Translations under genes and position numbers: made by a program
The notes under the pieces: model-generated
Databases searched by the model: none
The model's input: only the letters and a program-made list of their open reading frames with translations
Told to the model about the DNA's origin: nothing
In this document: positions 23,946 through 37,600 of the stretch, in pieces
How the letters are laid out: every line of letters begins with the position of its first letter
How positions within the stretch are numbered: position 1 is the first letter of the stretch
Source: Ifrita kowaldi
Taxonomy: Eukaryota > Chordata > Aves > Passeriformes > Cinclosomatidae
Reading direction: 5' to 3'
NCBI GenBank assembly: GCA_013398055.1
Contig: VZRS01004062.1
Location: 124,001 to 188,000, forward strand
DNA: 64,000 nt

Positions 23946-26900
23946 TTTTGGGACATGCAGAAAGGGAACACTATCAGCTGATGTCTAATCCAATCTCTGA
24001 CTTCAGAGGCTAATCCTTACGGCCCAAAAGAAATATTTTCTCAAATACATACAAAGAGGAGAGAGAATCATCCAGACAGATAACTGGAGAAGAGCAAAAC
24101 TATCCCTATTTAGTTGTGCTTTCTTTTTCTTGTGTGGAATTTGACTATGTCTTGATAATTGAACATGAAGCAGAATTAATAGTTAGACATTGAGCCCAAT
24201 TCTGCTTGTCATGCTCAACATGTATCGCTACACTGAAGCAAATGGTGCAGATTTGACCTCCAGTGATGGCAGTCCTGTCCCACCTGGGCAAATTACCACT
24301 TGCCACGTGGGACAAGACCCTGTTATTCAATCTGTCCAAAGGGCCTGCAGCTAGCTTAGTGTCAGCCCAGTGTATTGCCACGGGAGAATTGCTGGCATTT
24401 CTCACTCAGCAGACATGCCTGCAATGTGAGGAGGCACGAGACAGAGGTCTCATAAGCATTTCCAAGTCTCATGGAATTATCCTAGCCACTGTGATATTTC
24501 TGGCTGGTAAAATAGTGTACTTCTCACATGAATTTTATTGACCCTGGCATGTAGAAGGAGAAACACGGATAATAAAGTTACTGAGGATATGAAAACTATG
24601 AGGCAGAAACACGAGGATTAATGACAAACTGGCAAGTCTTCAAAGTGCTCTGAGGTCTCTGGTGCTTAGAATGAAATCCAATCCTGCTGAGGGCACTACA
24701 AAATGCTTATGCCTCACTGCAACTTTGGTTAGAAAGCTTAAAACAGTTTCTTATGCTTCCCTTAGCATGGGCATGAATTTCCAAATTCAATGCGTAGTCT
24801 GAAAAGACTTTATTTAAAAGATGAGTGAGAAGAAAGAACTAAAGAAACAAATTTAAATAATTTTGCACTTTAAAAACTCACTGAAGGTGCTCTGAAATTT
24901 CCAGCCTAAAAGAAAATGCTTATGTAAAGCCAGCAGAAGTAGTGAGCAGTTTCAGGGCAAAACAAATATGCAGTTTTCAATACAAATCTAACATTTAGGA
25001 ATAGGAATATCTGAAAAGAGGAATGAATTGTCACAGCTACAACAAACAAATATTTGTCGGCCTATAAAATAAGGTAATAAGGCTGAAAACTCATCAAATT
25101 TCAAGCAGATGTTTTTTTTAATTTCTTTGTTTGGAGAGAGTACCTTGGGAAGCAAAAACATTAAGAAAATTGCTATTGGTGTGCAAACATTGGGGCTTGC
25201 AAAGCACTAAGGAAGTAAGAATGAAAGAAGTCATACATTTCACCTCAGAAACTGTAAGCAAATGGAAAGATTGATAAAAACTTGCAAGTAACAATAATTT
25301 CAGAAGAGCCTACAAGTGGCTAACAATAGGCAAACTCACCTACAACAGGACAAAAATATTTCCATTATCATACTACTAGATTGGGTGTTATAAATTCGTG
25401 TTTGACTGAAATACTGACACTAGGCTAGACTGACTCTCCCCTTGGAAACCAGGGTGAGAGGAATACTTTCACTAATCTGCTGGTAACAATTTTCCAAATG
25501 TAATCCAGAACAATATTACAACAGCCTGTCAGGGCCTATGCTGTATTTCTGTCTCCACGTGGAAAGGAACCTGGAATTATAGATGCAAAGATCTGGCTGT
25601 TTCACTCCCCTGTAAGGTCACCTCCTAAAGGCTTCTAGTTCTCCTCTACAGCTTCACATAGCAGGTAAGATATTCGCCCCACCCCCCGCCATCCTAGCCA
25701 CTGCTCCCTCCATGCTTGCCATACTCTGTTTTCTCTTACCCATCTCTGACACAGACAAGAAAGCATAAAGAAAAGAGAGATGTAGGTCCACACACAGACA
25801 GCAGCATCCCTACGTGCACATGGGGTTTAGGGACAGAGATTATCGCCTATCATCTCTCCTTTGACACGAGATCTGCTGTAACATAATCTGTTATTTGCAT
25901 TTAGTGAGATTACTCTAGCATTAATAGCATGAATTTACTGCTATGAACCTTGGTAGTCATGGAAGTATGAAGGCCTTGCAGAAAAAAATAAGTCATGTTA
26001 GTATAAAGATGGTACAAAACAGGAAGAGCCTAGAGCTGCTGCTCTTAAACGGGACTAGCAGACACCTTGAGTTTTTTCCCACTTTTTTTATATTTATGTG
26101 TGGAGCCCTTTCAAGATACAATAGATGTCAGAGCTTAAAAATCCACCTTGTCAACTATGTTTACATGTCTGAAAATAAATTTACAAATGCATTTTCTACT
26201 TAATATTTCAGTTTCATTAGAAATCTTGAATTTGGCAATGTCATTTGATAATTATAAAGGCTTGTACACAGGGGTGGTTAAGTTTTGGCCTGTATCAAGA
26301 CATTAGAAAGAAATCATACCTGGAGCCTTCCTCTGTCAGAAGTGTCCACTGACAGGGACTTGTAAGTCTATATCCATAGGACAGGATCACATCAACACTA
26401 CCATCCTAATAAAATAAGGTTTTAAAATTTTAAAAGGTAAACATCTTTAAAGAGAGAATGGTAGCAATTTTTAAATAGATGGAGCTTGCTTGGTACCCAT
26501 TCAAAGATGGAAACATTGAGAAATTTTCAAACCACATCTTAGTTGCTTGTGAAGTCATCCCTCATGTTATTTGCAGCACAGAGGGGAAAATCATATATAC
26601 GGGAATAATTAGTGACATTAGCATGTCCATTAACAAGGTCCATATTATTCCTTAGAACCTGTTTGTTGGTACATCATTATTATTTTTAATTTGAAGATTG
26701 ACAGTTTTATATCCCATCTGCCTATCACAATTTCTTGGGTAGATATATAAAATGTGTAATAATACTTCTAGCTCTTGACTAGACAAATGTAATTATAAAG
26801 CTGATGACATGCTGATTCCTTTAAATGGAGAAAACTGACAAATGGCAGTAGAAGCTAAAAAAAATGAAAATATATGTCACTTTCCCATTGTACTCATGGC

Positions 26901-29900
26901 TTAAGGCAAGATTCCATGAAGAATTGGACTACTGCAAAATTTATTGACTAACCTAGTGTTTTAAATTTAATTTCGTCTCATCACATCCCTATGAGTAATT
27001 CTTCATGTCATAACAGCAACAATGAAGCTGGATGCGTGTGTGTCTTATCTGGCTGTCTAAACTCTGGCATAGAGAACAAGGTCTTTGGAACCATTGTGGT
27101 CCCCATGTTTTATATTTTTTCAGTATACATGAGTTTAAAATGAAATGTAAATTGCACGCGAAAGTTTAAAATTCACCCTCTATGATCATATCGTTGTTCA
27201 AAATTTATTGGAAGGCATATATAAATTTGGGACAAATATACCCAAAGCACATGGAGAAGTTTTGTGGATTTTCCCAGAGCAGTTTTTATGTTAGGAGCTC
27301 AACACTGATTTATTCTTTCAAAGATACCCTTTCTGACCTGTCAGACCCCAGCATTATGCTTTCAAAACTCCCTCGGGATCTATCCTACACACTTGACCCA
27401 GCTTATTTGGGAAGCCATAATCTTTTATGCTCAGCTCCCAGAGCTCTTTAAGCCAGAAGAGACCTCTCTGGCTGTTTCATCTGTCTGCCCTCATAACACA
27501 AGCACAGAAGCCTCCACCCATAATTTCTGCCTTAAGCCCACCACTTTCATCTGAATGGTAGCTTCTCTTTTATAGAAGACACATAATCCTGAAAGCCAAA
27601 ATAGACTGTAAAACTGGGCATTTGTCAGTGATGGTTATAGTTCCCAGCTCCCTTAGGCCTCGGGCAAGTTATTTAATCAGGGGACCCCAGCACTGCAGCT
27701 GCTCTCTGGGAACAACTTTATTTTCTGTCACATACTACAAAATCTGGAATTTGCTGTTCCTTATCTCACACCGCTTGAATACTTTCTACTGGATACATTT
27801 TAATTCATCTCACAGCAGGCAATAAATGCCTGTACATCTTTGCTCCTTTTGAACCCACCTCTCATGGTGGCTTCTCCACATTGTGGTAGGAAGTAATGTA
27901 TAAAAAGAACCTTCTTTTCACGACACCCAGCATGTCCTTACAGGACAGAAAGCTTCTCCTGATCTTCAAACACTCCCTTCGGACTCAGGGTGGGAAGGGG
28001 TGGGTAACTAGCAGAGGTGACCAGTGTATTTATCTGGTGTATCTCCACACAGTATGATTATGGGGCTACTTTTTTTTTGCTGGCTGGCAGGAGCCTTTGT
28101 TTTGCCTTATGAAGCATCTCAGAATGACTGGAAAGAGCCATGTCACCAGGGAAAAGGGCTGGAACTGCAGTAAGGCAAGTGTAGCTGGTTCGTCTATGCT
28201 GTCAAGTGGCTGCTGCTGCAAGAGACAAGAGAGGTTTTAATCTGCCACGTACTGAGTGCTCTAGCTATTATCCCAGGTTACTTTTAGACATGTTAAACAT
28301 CACCACAGCCTTCAAAAGAATAATGACTGTCCTAAAACTTCACCTTCCTCTTTTTTCCACTCATGAGGTTATTTATACGATTATGCCATTTAGCGTTTGA
28401 CCAATTTAGAAACTAAGGGTACACATCTTTGCTGTGTAATAGGAACAGAGAGAAGGCAGAGCAGTCTAGAGAATATTTTACACTTGCAAGAATGTGAGCA
28501 CATGCAAGCCTGATAATGTGAATCTTACTTACCCCACAAGTTGGGATTATCTCACAGGTTTTCTACAGTATACTTCACCCACACCCATGACCCCACACCA
28601 TCTCTACGGACTTGTAAAGTATCAAAGACAATATTGTGGAAGCCATTTCTCTTCAGTTTGCATTTCTCTTTCACCTAATGCACAAATTTTCCTTCTAGAA
28701 GGGACAATTGTTGTCTATAAGGATAATTGCATCAATTTCCCCTATTGTGTCATGTACTAAGGCCATGTGTAATTCATAAAACTGTACAAGATTCAACCTG
28801 GAAGCAAGACCTTCCTGTACTATGTTCCTTAAATGTATCTAACAAGCTCCTTCTCCAAAGAGCTCGTGGATAAAAGAAGTTATAAATCTAAAGACAGCAG
28901 GAATAAGAACGGGTGTGAAGTAGAGGACCATCAGGCAAAACAGTGAAGTGTACTTGAAATATATTCACAAATAGATGTGATGTTAGGTGTCACTAATTAA
29001 TTCATTTTAAAATACTTCTAGGTTTTTTGATTAAATGGGCAATATTTTTAAAGAATGTTCATTGTTGGCTGTTGAAAATCTGTAAGGAGCAAAAAATAAT
29101 GTCATCTACAAGATAAGCAATTTTATCCCTCATTAAATGAAAGGTAGGCGAACATGTAAGTGTAGAAGAGACGTCTATCTTTTTCTAGGCCTTAGAAAGA
29201 TTATTTGACAAATGATACAACTGGGAAACCATATCTTAGTGTTTACACTGCGTGTTATAAGTTCAGCATTGATATTTCATTCCTTGCTTACAGTTGTTGA
29301 CATGTTTACGCAGTTCATTGTGATATTCTGAACAACCTCAAAAAGCGAACTGAAGACCTTAAACACACTTCAGAGTCAAAGAAATTATGAGAACATTTCC
29401 TGGTTGTGTTTTGGGGGCTTCGGTGTTAGTTTTCTGCAAGAGAAATCATCTGCTTTTTGTCAGATATGGAATGAGCAGATTCACAGTAAGAATAAGATAA
29501 AAATCTTTCTAATCTAACTACTAAAGAATACCCTTGATAATAACTGAACAACTGTTAATGAATTCATTAGCATAGAAAAAAAGGAAGTAATAGCCTCATT
29601 TAGCAATTTCACACATTATTTCTATGCAGTTTCAGCAACCTTTTAAAATGTGTGAAAATGAAAACAAGCCAATCTTGGATTTTAAGTAATATATTAATAA
29701 TCCGCATTACATTAAAAAGTATTAAAATACAACTTTTTCAAAGAGGCATCCAACTAGTTTCTAGGTGTGTTAGTGAATAAATCAATAGTGATGAAAAGAG
29801 AGTCCCAAAGAGCCCAATATTGGCATTTGGAATGCATTTTTTTGAATCCAGTTTTGTATTTTAAATTTTTTTTTAGGTTATGACATGGACAGTATCTAAG

Positions 29901-31383
29901 GATTTTTTTAGATGTAAACCTAAGGCCCTCTTGCAGTTAGAATAGAGAATGGTGTAATGGTATTTCTCTGAAGGGAATCAGGCAGTCTAGGCCAAACAGT
30001 GCTGTATTTATGTGGATACCAGTCACTCATGCGGGTTTGTCTGAGCAGAATCCCATTTCACTCGTTTCATGCAGCAATGAAGTACGAGTGGAAAGTTCTG
30101 CCATTTGTATTACGCAGCAAATGCATTTCACCTCCACTCACTTTGTTCATCTTTCTCAAATTCTGTCACACTTTGTCAATTCTGTTTTTGCTTTTAATGG
30201 GGTATTTATGAGAGGTAGGACCACAGTTACCTTGAGTGGCACATGAAAGTACTTTTCATTTTAAGTGTCTTGAGATGTGCCACTTTGTTCATGTTATTAA
30301 GGAAGTCCCAGTTTATCCCTAATGGTCTTATTAGCAGCATCCCATCAGTAGGCACAATTATTTGTGATCTTTCCCCAGCCCTCAAGCAGGGATCACCAAT
30401 GTCAGGACTTTCCTAAAGGCAGAAGCCAGCCAGCATGATCAATAAAGAAACAAGAAAAATCGACTGCTTGTGAACGGCGCATCTGAGCAATCTATGCCTA
30501 GGTTTAGAAGGTAAATAGAAGATAAAGTAGCAGGATTATGACAAAGAAGACCAGAAAATGTTTACCCTTCACCTTTTACTCTGCTTCAAGAGCTATGAAA
30601 GGTCAGAAACCTGTTTACACGAGGGCAGCACTTCTGTTTCGTGGATATCTATGAAATGTTGCAGACACTTAAAGTTCTTTTCTCCTATCCATAAGCTGCT
30701 ATTTTCCTTCTCCAATAAAGGACAAAATATCTGAAATTTTAAATTTAATTAGAATTTAAACTCTAGGGGAAAACTTGCTTCTCCTTTTGAATAAGTGCTA
30801 ATTAGGGTTGACATTTCAGTAGAAATTACAAATATTTTTTTATATGCACATATTTATACATATAAATTATACACATATGCACTCCAGACACAGGCGCTGT
30901 GCAAATCAAGTGACGCTGTCCTATAAGTATTCACAGATGTACATGACTTTGCTTTGCCCAACAGAAAATACTATAAAGTTGTAAACAGTGAGAGTGTACG
31001 TAGACATCTGCTAGTCAACACACTTCCCTTGTTCCAGTAATTAAAAGATAAAAAAATACCAAAAATTTCTTTTTTCCTCCAGAAGTAGCAATATTATTGG
31101 CCTGTCTCAAACGCAGAAGCTTTGCAACACAGGGAAGCTGTAAAGGATGTATGCACTCTTCCAGAGGGTTAAAAAACTCAGAGAAATAGTAACTTCATCT
31201 GAATCAGCTAGTAGCTAGATAATGTGATCTCAGACTTGCCTTAAGTAAAGCAAGCTGCAGTTTATAAAACCACCTATGCTCCACAGAGGTGTGTGCTTGC
31301 ACGTAACAAGCAAAGCATAGAATTAAGCGACAAACAGGATTTTTTTTTCCTAAAAACATAACTATTGCCTTCTCCACTCTCTG
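23946..31383. other. Unique-looking noncoding DNA
   Basis: No recognisable exons, RNA genes or dispersed repeats. It contains an octamer-type ATTTGCAT at 25893-25900 and a C-rich spot at about 25678-25690. All open frames are below 95 codons and show no recognisable domains. Confidence 0.4.
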
Positions 31384-31670
31384 ACGACCAGCAACAGGAC
31401 CCAAGGGAATGACATGAAGCTGTGTCAGTGGAGGCTTAGATTGGATATCAGGAAAAGGTTTTTCATCCAAAGAGTGGTTGGGCACTGCAACAGCTCCCCA
31501 GGGAAGTGGCCACAGCACCAGCCTGACAGAGTTCAAGAAGTGTTTGAACAACACTCTCAGGCACAGAGTGAGTTTCTTGGGGTGTCCTGTGAAGGGCTAG
31601 GATTTGTACTTTGATGATCCTTGTCAGCCCCTTCCAACTCAGGATATTCCATGATTCTATGGTTCTATGA
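31384..31670 (+). mobile_element. CR1 LINE 3' end, diverged subfamily
   Basis: CR1-ordered blocks: a GGGAATGACATGAAGCTGTG-like segment, GGAGGCTTAGATTGGATATC, AGGAAAAGGTTTTTCATCC, AGAGTGGTTGGGCACTGC, CCCCAGGGAAGTGGCCAC, GAGTTCAAGAAGTGTTTG, a GATGATCCTTGT block, CCCTTCCAACTCAGGATATTCC, then ATGATTCTATGGTTCTATGA. The central part differs from the copies at 10594 and 23775, so it belongs to another CR1 subfamily. The open frames at 31204-31554 (minus) and 31414-31614 (plus) overlap it and are not genes. Confidence 0.9.
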
Positions 31671-34600
31671 ACTGTGTCCCTTTTATGAATCTCTGTTTTT
31701 TCTTATCCTGGACTGGCATATGAAAGATTTTCAAGAAGCTTTCCATGGGAAAGTATTAGTCTTTTGTAACCTTTCACAATCTTAAATTGTGTTTCAGATT
31801 ATTCTGAACGGCAAGTTTCTATGAGAAAACCAAATTTTACCACATTTGACCTTAGGATAAAGAATGTGAAAGGTGAAAACAAGAAAAAATTATTATGGCA
31901 TACTGCTCCCACAGAAATTAACAGTGGTTTTACCTCTGACAGTGCAAGAGGAAATTCAGACTACTTCCACTGGCTTTGGAAAAGCTCACCCAAAGTGCAG
32001 ATTCCTGTAAAACAAACCAGCAGTCAAATAAGTGAGAAGATATCAATTCCCTTTTACCACTGAAAGACTTCAATACAATTTTGAAGCAAAGTGCTACTGA
32101 TGAATTAGGCAGGTTAATTATATGTGTATGTACACACTGAAGTTATTGGCTGGAGAAAAAGAACAAAAAAATTACTTGAAACACATGCGTTTGCTTTGTA
32201 TCTGTGTGAAATACCAGTCTTCATGGAACTAAAATTTTGGTTGTAAACTGCCAGAATTCTTCACATAAATTATTCACAGTTGATAATTTCACTGGCTCCA
32301 ATACCAAGAACAAATGACACACTTGAAATGCCCCGCAACATAATATGAGCCAAAAGCGTGATGCTTCCAGCAACAAAACCACTGACGGTCTTCTAAATAC
32401 TGCTTGGCTAGACCCTTAATGCCATTCCCACCAGTACATCCTCGGAGAGGGGAGGATGCCAGCTTTGAATGGACAGGTCACCTGGCTGGCGACAAATCAC
32501 AGCAGTTCAGCCCAATTCGCGGATTTGTATTCAACCGTGTTTTTAGCAGCCTTGTCCAGAAGGCTGGTGCTGACATCCAATATGCGCAATGAAGCAAAGG
32601 AGAAACGGATGGTATGACCGGACTGAGTGATGAGTAGAGGTCAATTTGTACTGATGGACAGTATTTGTGCAGCCACTGGAAGCTTGTCTCTACCCCTCAG
32701 GGAATGGCAAGAGATGGCTGGAGGAACAAAATTCAATTCTCAAAACAAAGTTCCTAGAAACAGTGAAAAGGTCATTTTTTTTCTCCAGTAGCTATTTTTT
32801 TCTGTGTTTCCTACAGTTCTTAAGATTTCTGTTCAGAGTGTACTTCCAAACATTCCCATGAGCAATGTTTCTGATTTGATCTCATCTCGCTATCATTAGA
32901 AAGGACAGCTAGTTTGCAACCATGTCTTAGCAGAGGCCAAAGATGGGGGTTTGGCCGGTAAAAGGCAGCTTTACTGCTATTTTCTAACACAAGGTATAAT
33001 TCAGGTCAAGAACAGAAGCCTGTCTTAGCCTGTCATCTCTTCAAGATTTTCTTCTGGTGAAGTAAAATCTTGAAGTCAGTAATAAAACTCACACTTATTC
33101 TAATGGGACTGTGATTTCACTGACTATGGGTGGTGAAAGTAACAGAAGTAAATACACCTTTCTAAGGTTTTCCATCACCTCATAAGTTAGGTGGAGGGTT
33201 AATCAGATCAGATAAGTATTCAAACAGAACTGGCTGCCTAGCTGGATGAAATCTGAATGTTAATACTCTACAGGAAAAAAAATATAATAGGTTTATACAC
33301 TTGTCTCTAGATTAAATTAGGTAAAATACTATGATGAGCTGTTTGACAGCATCTGAAACTCCACTCCTACGGGGTGCAAGGATAACAAAGATTGGTGAGG
33401 TGATTCCGCTGTACAGATAAAAGTAATAAAGAAATTTGGGTGGATCGTATTAATTCCTCATTAGACCACACATTATTTTCTACATTATTGGTGGGAGTGA
33501 AATGCTAACATGTGGATGTCAAAAAACTAACTAAGTAAAAATGAACTAGAAGCAACTGCTTAGTGAACTTTCAAAGACTGCTTTGCACAGTACTTATGTT
33601 TGGCAGATTGCCAGACAGCTACAGCCATCAACAAATACTGAGAAACTGCCAACATTGCACTTAAAGAATTAAACAGCCCAAATGCACCAAATTCTGTTCT
33701 TTGAAGGTTTATTAAACTTTAAATAAGTTCACTGGAAATTAGAAATCCTGTTTGTTCTGAGCCTTTTTGTGTCATGCTCCCAGGCAAATGCAACACTCCA
33801 TCTTTTAAAGGCAGGTTTACTACACAGCCCTGCTTCTCAAATTTAGTTGCACAAATTTCACTCTACCATGTGCCCCTGCAGCAATTGTGACTGTATTTAC
33901 ATGTTCTGAGGAGCCCACCTACTCTTAAATGCAGCTGCATATCAGGGAGGTTGGACATGCTCTGTTTTCTCAGAGCATCAGTCGTTCTCTAGCTATCTCC
34001 CAATAACTAGACCTCCTCTAGACCTATGTAAGCTCACTCAGTGAAGTGGATAACCTCCAACAAGAGTTAATATCCTCTGTTGCATCTGTCTGTGTTTATT
34101 TATGATGTGTTGTTCCATGTTCCTCCTCAAGGGAGAAAAAAAACCCAAACTCTGAAAACCTAACTGGTGCATGAATCTAACATGCTGTAATGAAAGCCTG
34201 TCATGGCAGGACTCATCAAGGAACGCTGATCCCACTGAAGTGAGAAAGTGTGTGCCCTGAACTGCAATGAGAAAACCATAAGGGGTGTTTCAGGTTTGTG
34301 CTTTCTGCTGAGTTAGGGCTGGGTTTTTACCTTAAGGCAGGGCTACCTGCAGATATCCTGTGTTCAGCCTGATAAGGCACCTGCAGTACTAAAGGCTGTT
34401 GCGTTGCTGAAGAACCTGCCATGCTTCTGTTCTTTTTCCTGTGAACTGTCAGACCGCAGTCGCAGGGCACTAGTGCTCCATTTCATGGATGAAAAGAGAG
34501 CACACAGAACTAAACCTGGCAATGCTAGAGGTGGCATCTTGCTTCCTACTGATCAGACTTCAGTAAAATTACCAGATCTCCATCAAAGCACTCAGTGCCC

Positions 34601-37600
34601 TCAGTAAAAGTTAATTGCAAACCCTTGTCAAAGAATGCAGGTTATACCCCAACGTTATGGCAACGGACTTGTACTGGCATTTAAAATTAATGATAATATA
34701 TCATGTTCAGTGACAGAAAAAATTAATATTACTGTGGTAACAGCTAGAGGCCTTCTCAGAACCAGTAATTGTTACATCTGCAGTTTATTATTTATTCTCT
34801 TGAATTTTTTTTCAGCATCTTCTAAACAGATTCTGAGATCTGATTGAACTGCAAAATATTCTTTTCTGCATGTTCAGTCATTTAAAAGTCCCTCCTTTTA
34901 CTCCAGATGAAATCCTGTCTCTGCATAAGCCAGTGTCAAAATCAACATTAAGTTCATTAGGACTTTGAATTTCAATACTGGTTTAATTATGCACAGAATG
35001 CATTTATGAAATATAACACAAACTACAGAGCTAAAAGAGATGACTGAAAAGATTTTGCATGGGAGAAAAGCAAAATGTAAACTATCAGAAAGCAAGTATA
35101 CTTCTTTGGGAGTTTATTTGTTTGATCACTATCACCCAGAATTTATTTAATCCCTTGCACCTTTATATATGTTGGTTATGCTAAAAAAATTAAGGCCTTT
35201 GGCTGCTTCTCAAATGAAAGAGGAATGTTCCAACATCCATTTTCTGCCTGTCTGGTCTTGGTCTCTTGGTGGTACAGGGGTTACCCAGGACTGTAAAATC
35301 TGTTTCACTGAAGTAATACTAAATGTTAATTAGGATCAGTTGACTATGACTGGAGAAAATAATTTTTAAAACATGCACAGCTTTGTTCTATGAATTTTAG
35401 TAATGGAAAAGCAATACTGAAGCATTTCCCTTCAGAAAAAATATGTTGAATCTCACTAGCAAAGTTAAGACTCTGTTTAGAAGTGCCTACACAGTGTAAC
35501 CAACATTTAATCTGTACCACCACATGCGTGAGCAACTTCACCTACAAAAATTACCCTGTAAGGTGCTGTTCCTCCAAGCAGTTCAGATGTATGAGTGTAT
35601 TAGAAATTTTAGACTTGCTGGCTTCGAGCTATCTATTGTTTTCAATAAATTGGATAGAAACAGCAGTTTCATCTTTCACTTACCTTCTACAATGTTTCTT
35701 GCCCTCTCTTGCAACGTCAAAAGATGAGCCTTCTGCTGGTTGCTGCAAATCATTCAGCTTACTGCATTCATTTTCAGAAGAATTCTTAAATATCATACTT
35801 TTCATCAACTAGTGCATCACCATATATTATTTCAGTGATTAATACAGTTATGTGCTAGGACATGTTACTAACTGCTACCAGAGCATTTAGAAAGTGAGTA
35901 GTAATTTGAAGGAAACCGATAAGAAGGGAGATAAAGGCTTTTGTTCATTTAATCATGAAATTCCCTTATTTTGCATGTATTTGGGGTACAGAAACCATAT
36001 TCAGTTTGAAAACAAGTAAGTAATAGTGTAAGTAAAATGTCAAAGCAGTAATGAAAACAAAGCATTTGTAGTCACAATATGCAATAGCATTTTATCAGGT
36101 TGTTAGACCTACGGCTCTTATTGCAGGTTATCTTTCTAACCAGCACTTGTCTTTATAGGCTAGTTCCATTGCTCTGTACCCTGGCTATAATGATTTGTTA
36201 TTTTCTTTCTAAATGCAGTCTCAGATTTTATCAACATGTACAATGAATGCAGTTGCTCTCCTGAATTCATACTTTTTTCCTAAGGACTTCCAGGACAGTC
36301 ATTATGGCTTTCTATGAACCTCAAACTTCTTAATAAGATACATACTTAGAAAAAATTTCTTCGGTTTTTCACCATTACAACAGTGTTTTGGTTTGATAAA
36401 GATAGAATATGCTGATACAGAAATAAGAGATGGAAATTAGCCCATTAGATGGTGATACTGGCAAAGAGAATGTACCTTTTATAGATATCAAATATTTAGC
36501 TTCTCCTCTCATTCTCACTAGAGGGCTGACATCTTCTTACGCTAAAATTTTTACAAATAAAATGGGAAATATGTAATTTCCATGTTTTATAGCTGTGCAT
36601 TACCACAAATGATTTACTTTTTATACACCATTTAATCAATTAATTCTTAATAAAAGTAACTACTGTGAAATGGTGTCACTACTTCGACAGATGAGATGGA
36701 AAGTGAGAGAAGATATGAAATTAAATTAAACCTATGAAGCATCCCTTAGAGTACACATGGGATCAAAAAGCATGGTAAATAAAGCTCTGTGGAAAATTTT
36801 AAAAATTTAAGGTAGCCAGCCAAAGCTAAGAACAGACACTACTTGACATATGAAAGTGAGGACAGTAAATACGATTAGAGAAATGTTTTCTGAAGGAATT
36901 TGTTTTGATGTCCAGAAGGCGCTGCTGAAGGACTAGTACTTTCCTGTCATTGAAAGTACGTTCAAGAAACTACAAATTGATATTTCCGTCTCCACTCCAT
37001 CTCGTATATTTCTGCCTGTTGGTTCATATACCTGCACCAGATTTCCTTTTGGCCTTGGAAACAGTAATGAAAGCAAATGCCTCAAAAAGGAGCACCCAGC
37101 ACTAGACACTTCAGAAAGATCACCCCTGAATAGAAGCAGTTTCTTCATTTTTCTCCTCTCAAAATCATACTGAACATCCTTTCTCTCAAACAATCTAGTC
37201 CACCTCAATAGTGTGCACAGAGGTTATAAATTATAATATATTAAATACATATTTAATTTGGTGCATAAAAATCACAAAATGTTATGATTAAGTTGACTTA
37301 TGTCAAGCACCAGCATAACCTGTAAGTTCTGCCTGTCTTCTGTCCTGTAGAAGAGTGAGGTTTTCCTGCTTGGTGCACAAATTTACAGAATTGTAAGATT
37401 TCTGACCTTACTTCAAATCTGATAAAAACCAAATAGGTCCCAAAGTTTTTGGAAGAAGAGGGAACATTCATGGAACAGTCTAATGGACATCCTGCCAGCA
37501 GTATCACAACAAATACGACTCCTTTAGGAAACAAGGTTAAAAGTACAAAAGGACACAAAATTTTACAGGGAGAAATCTCCCCAATATTTTCCTGCACCTC

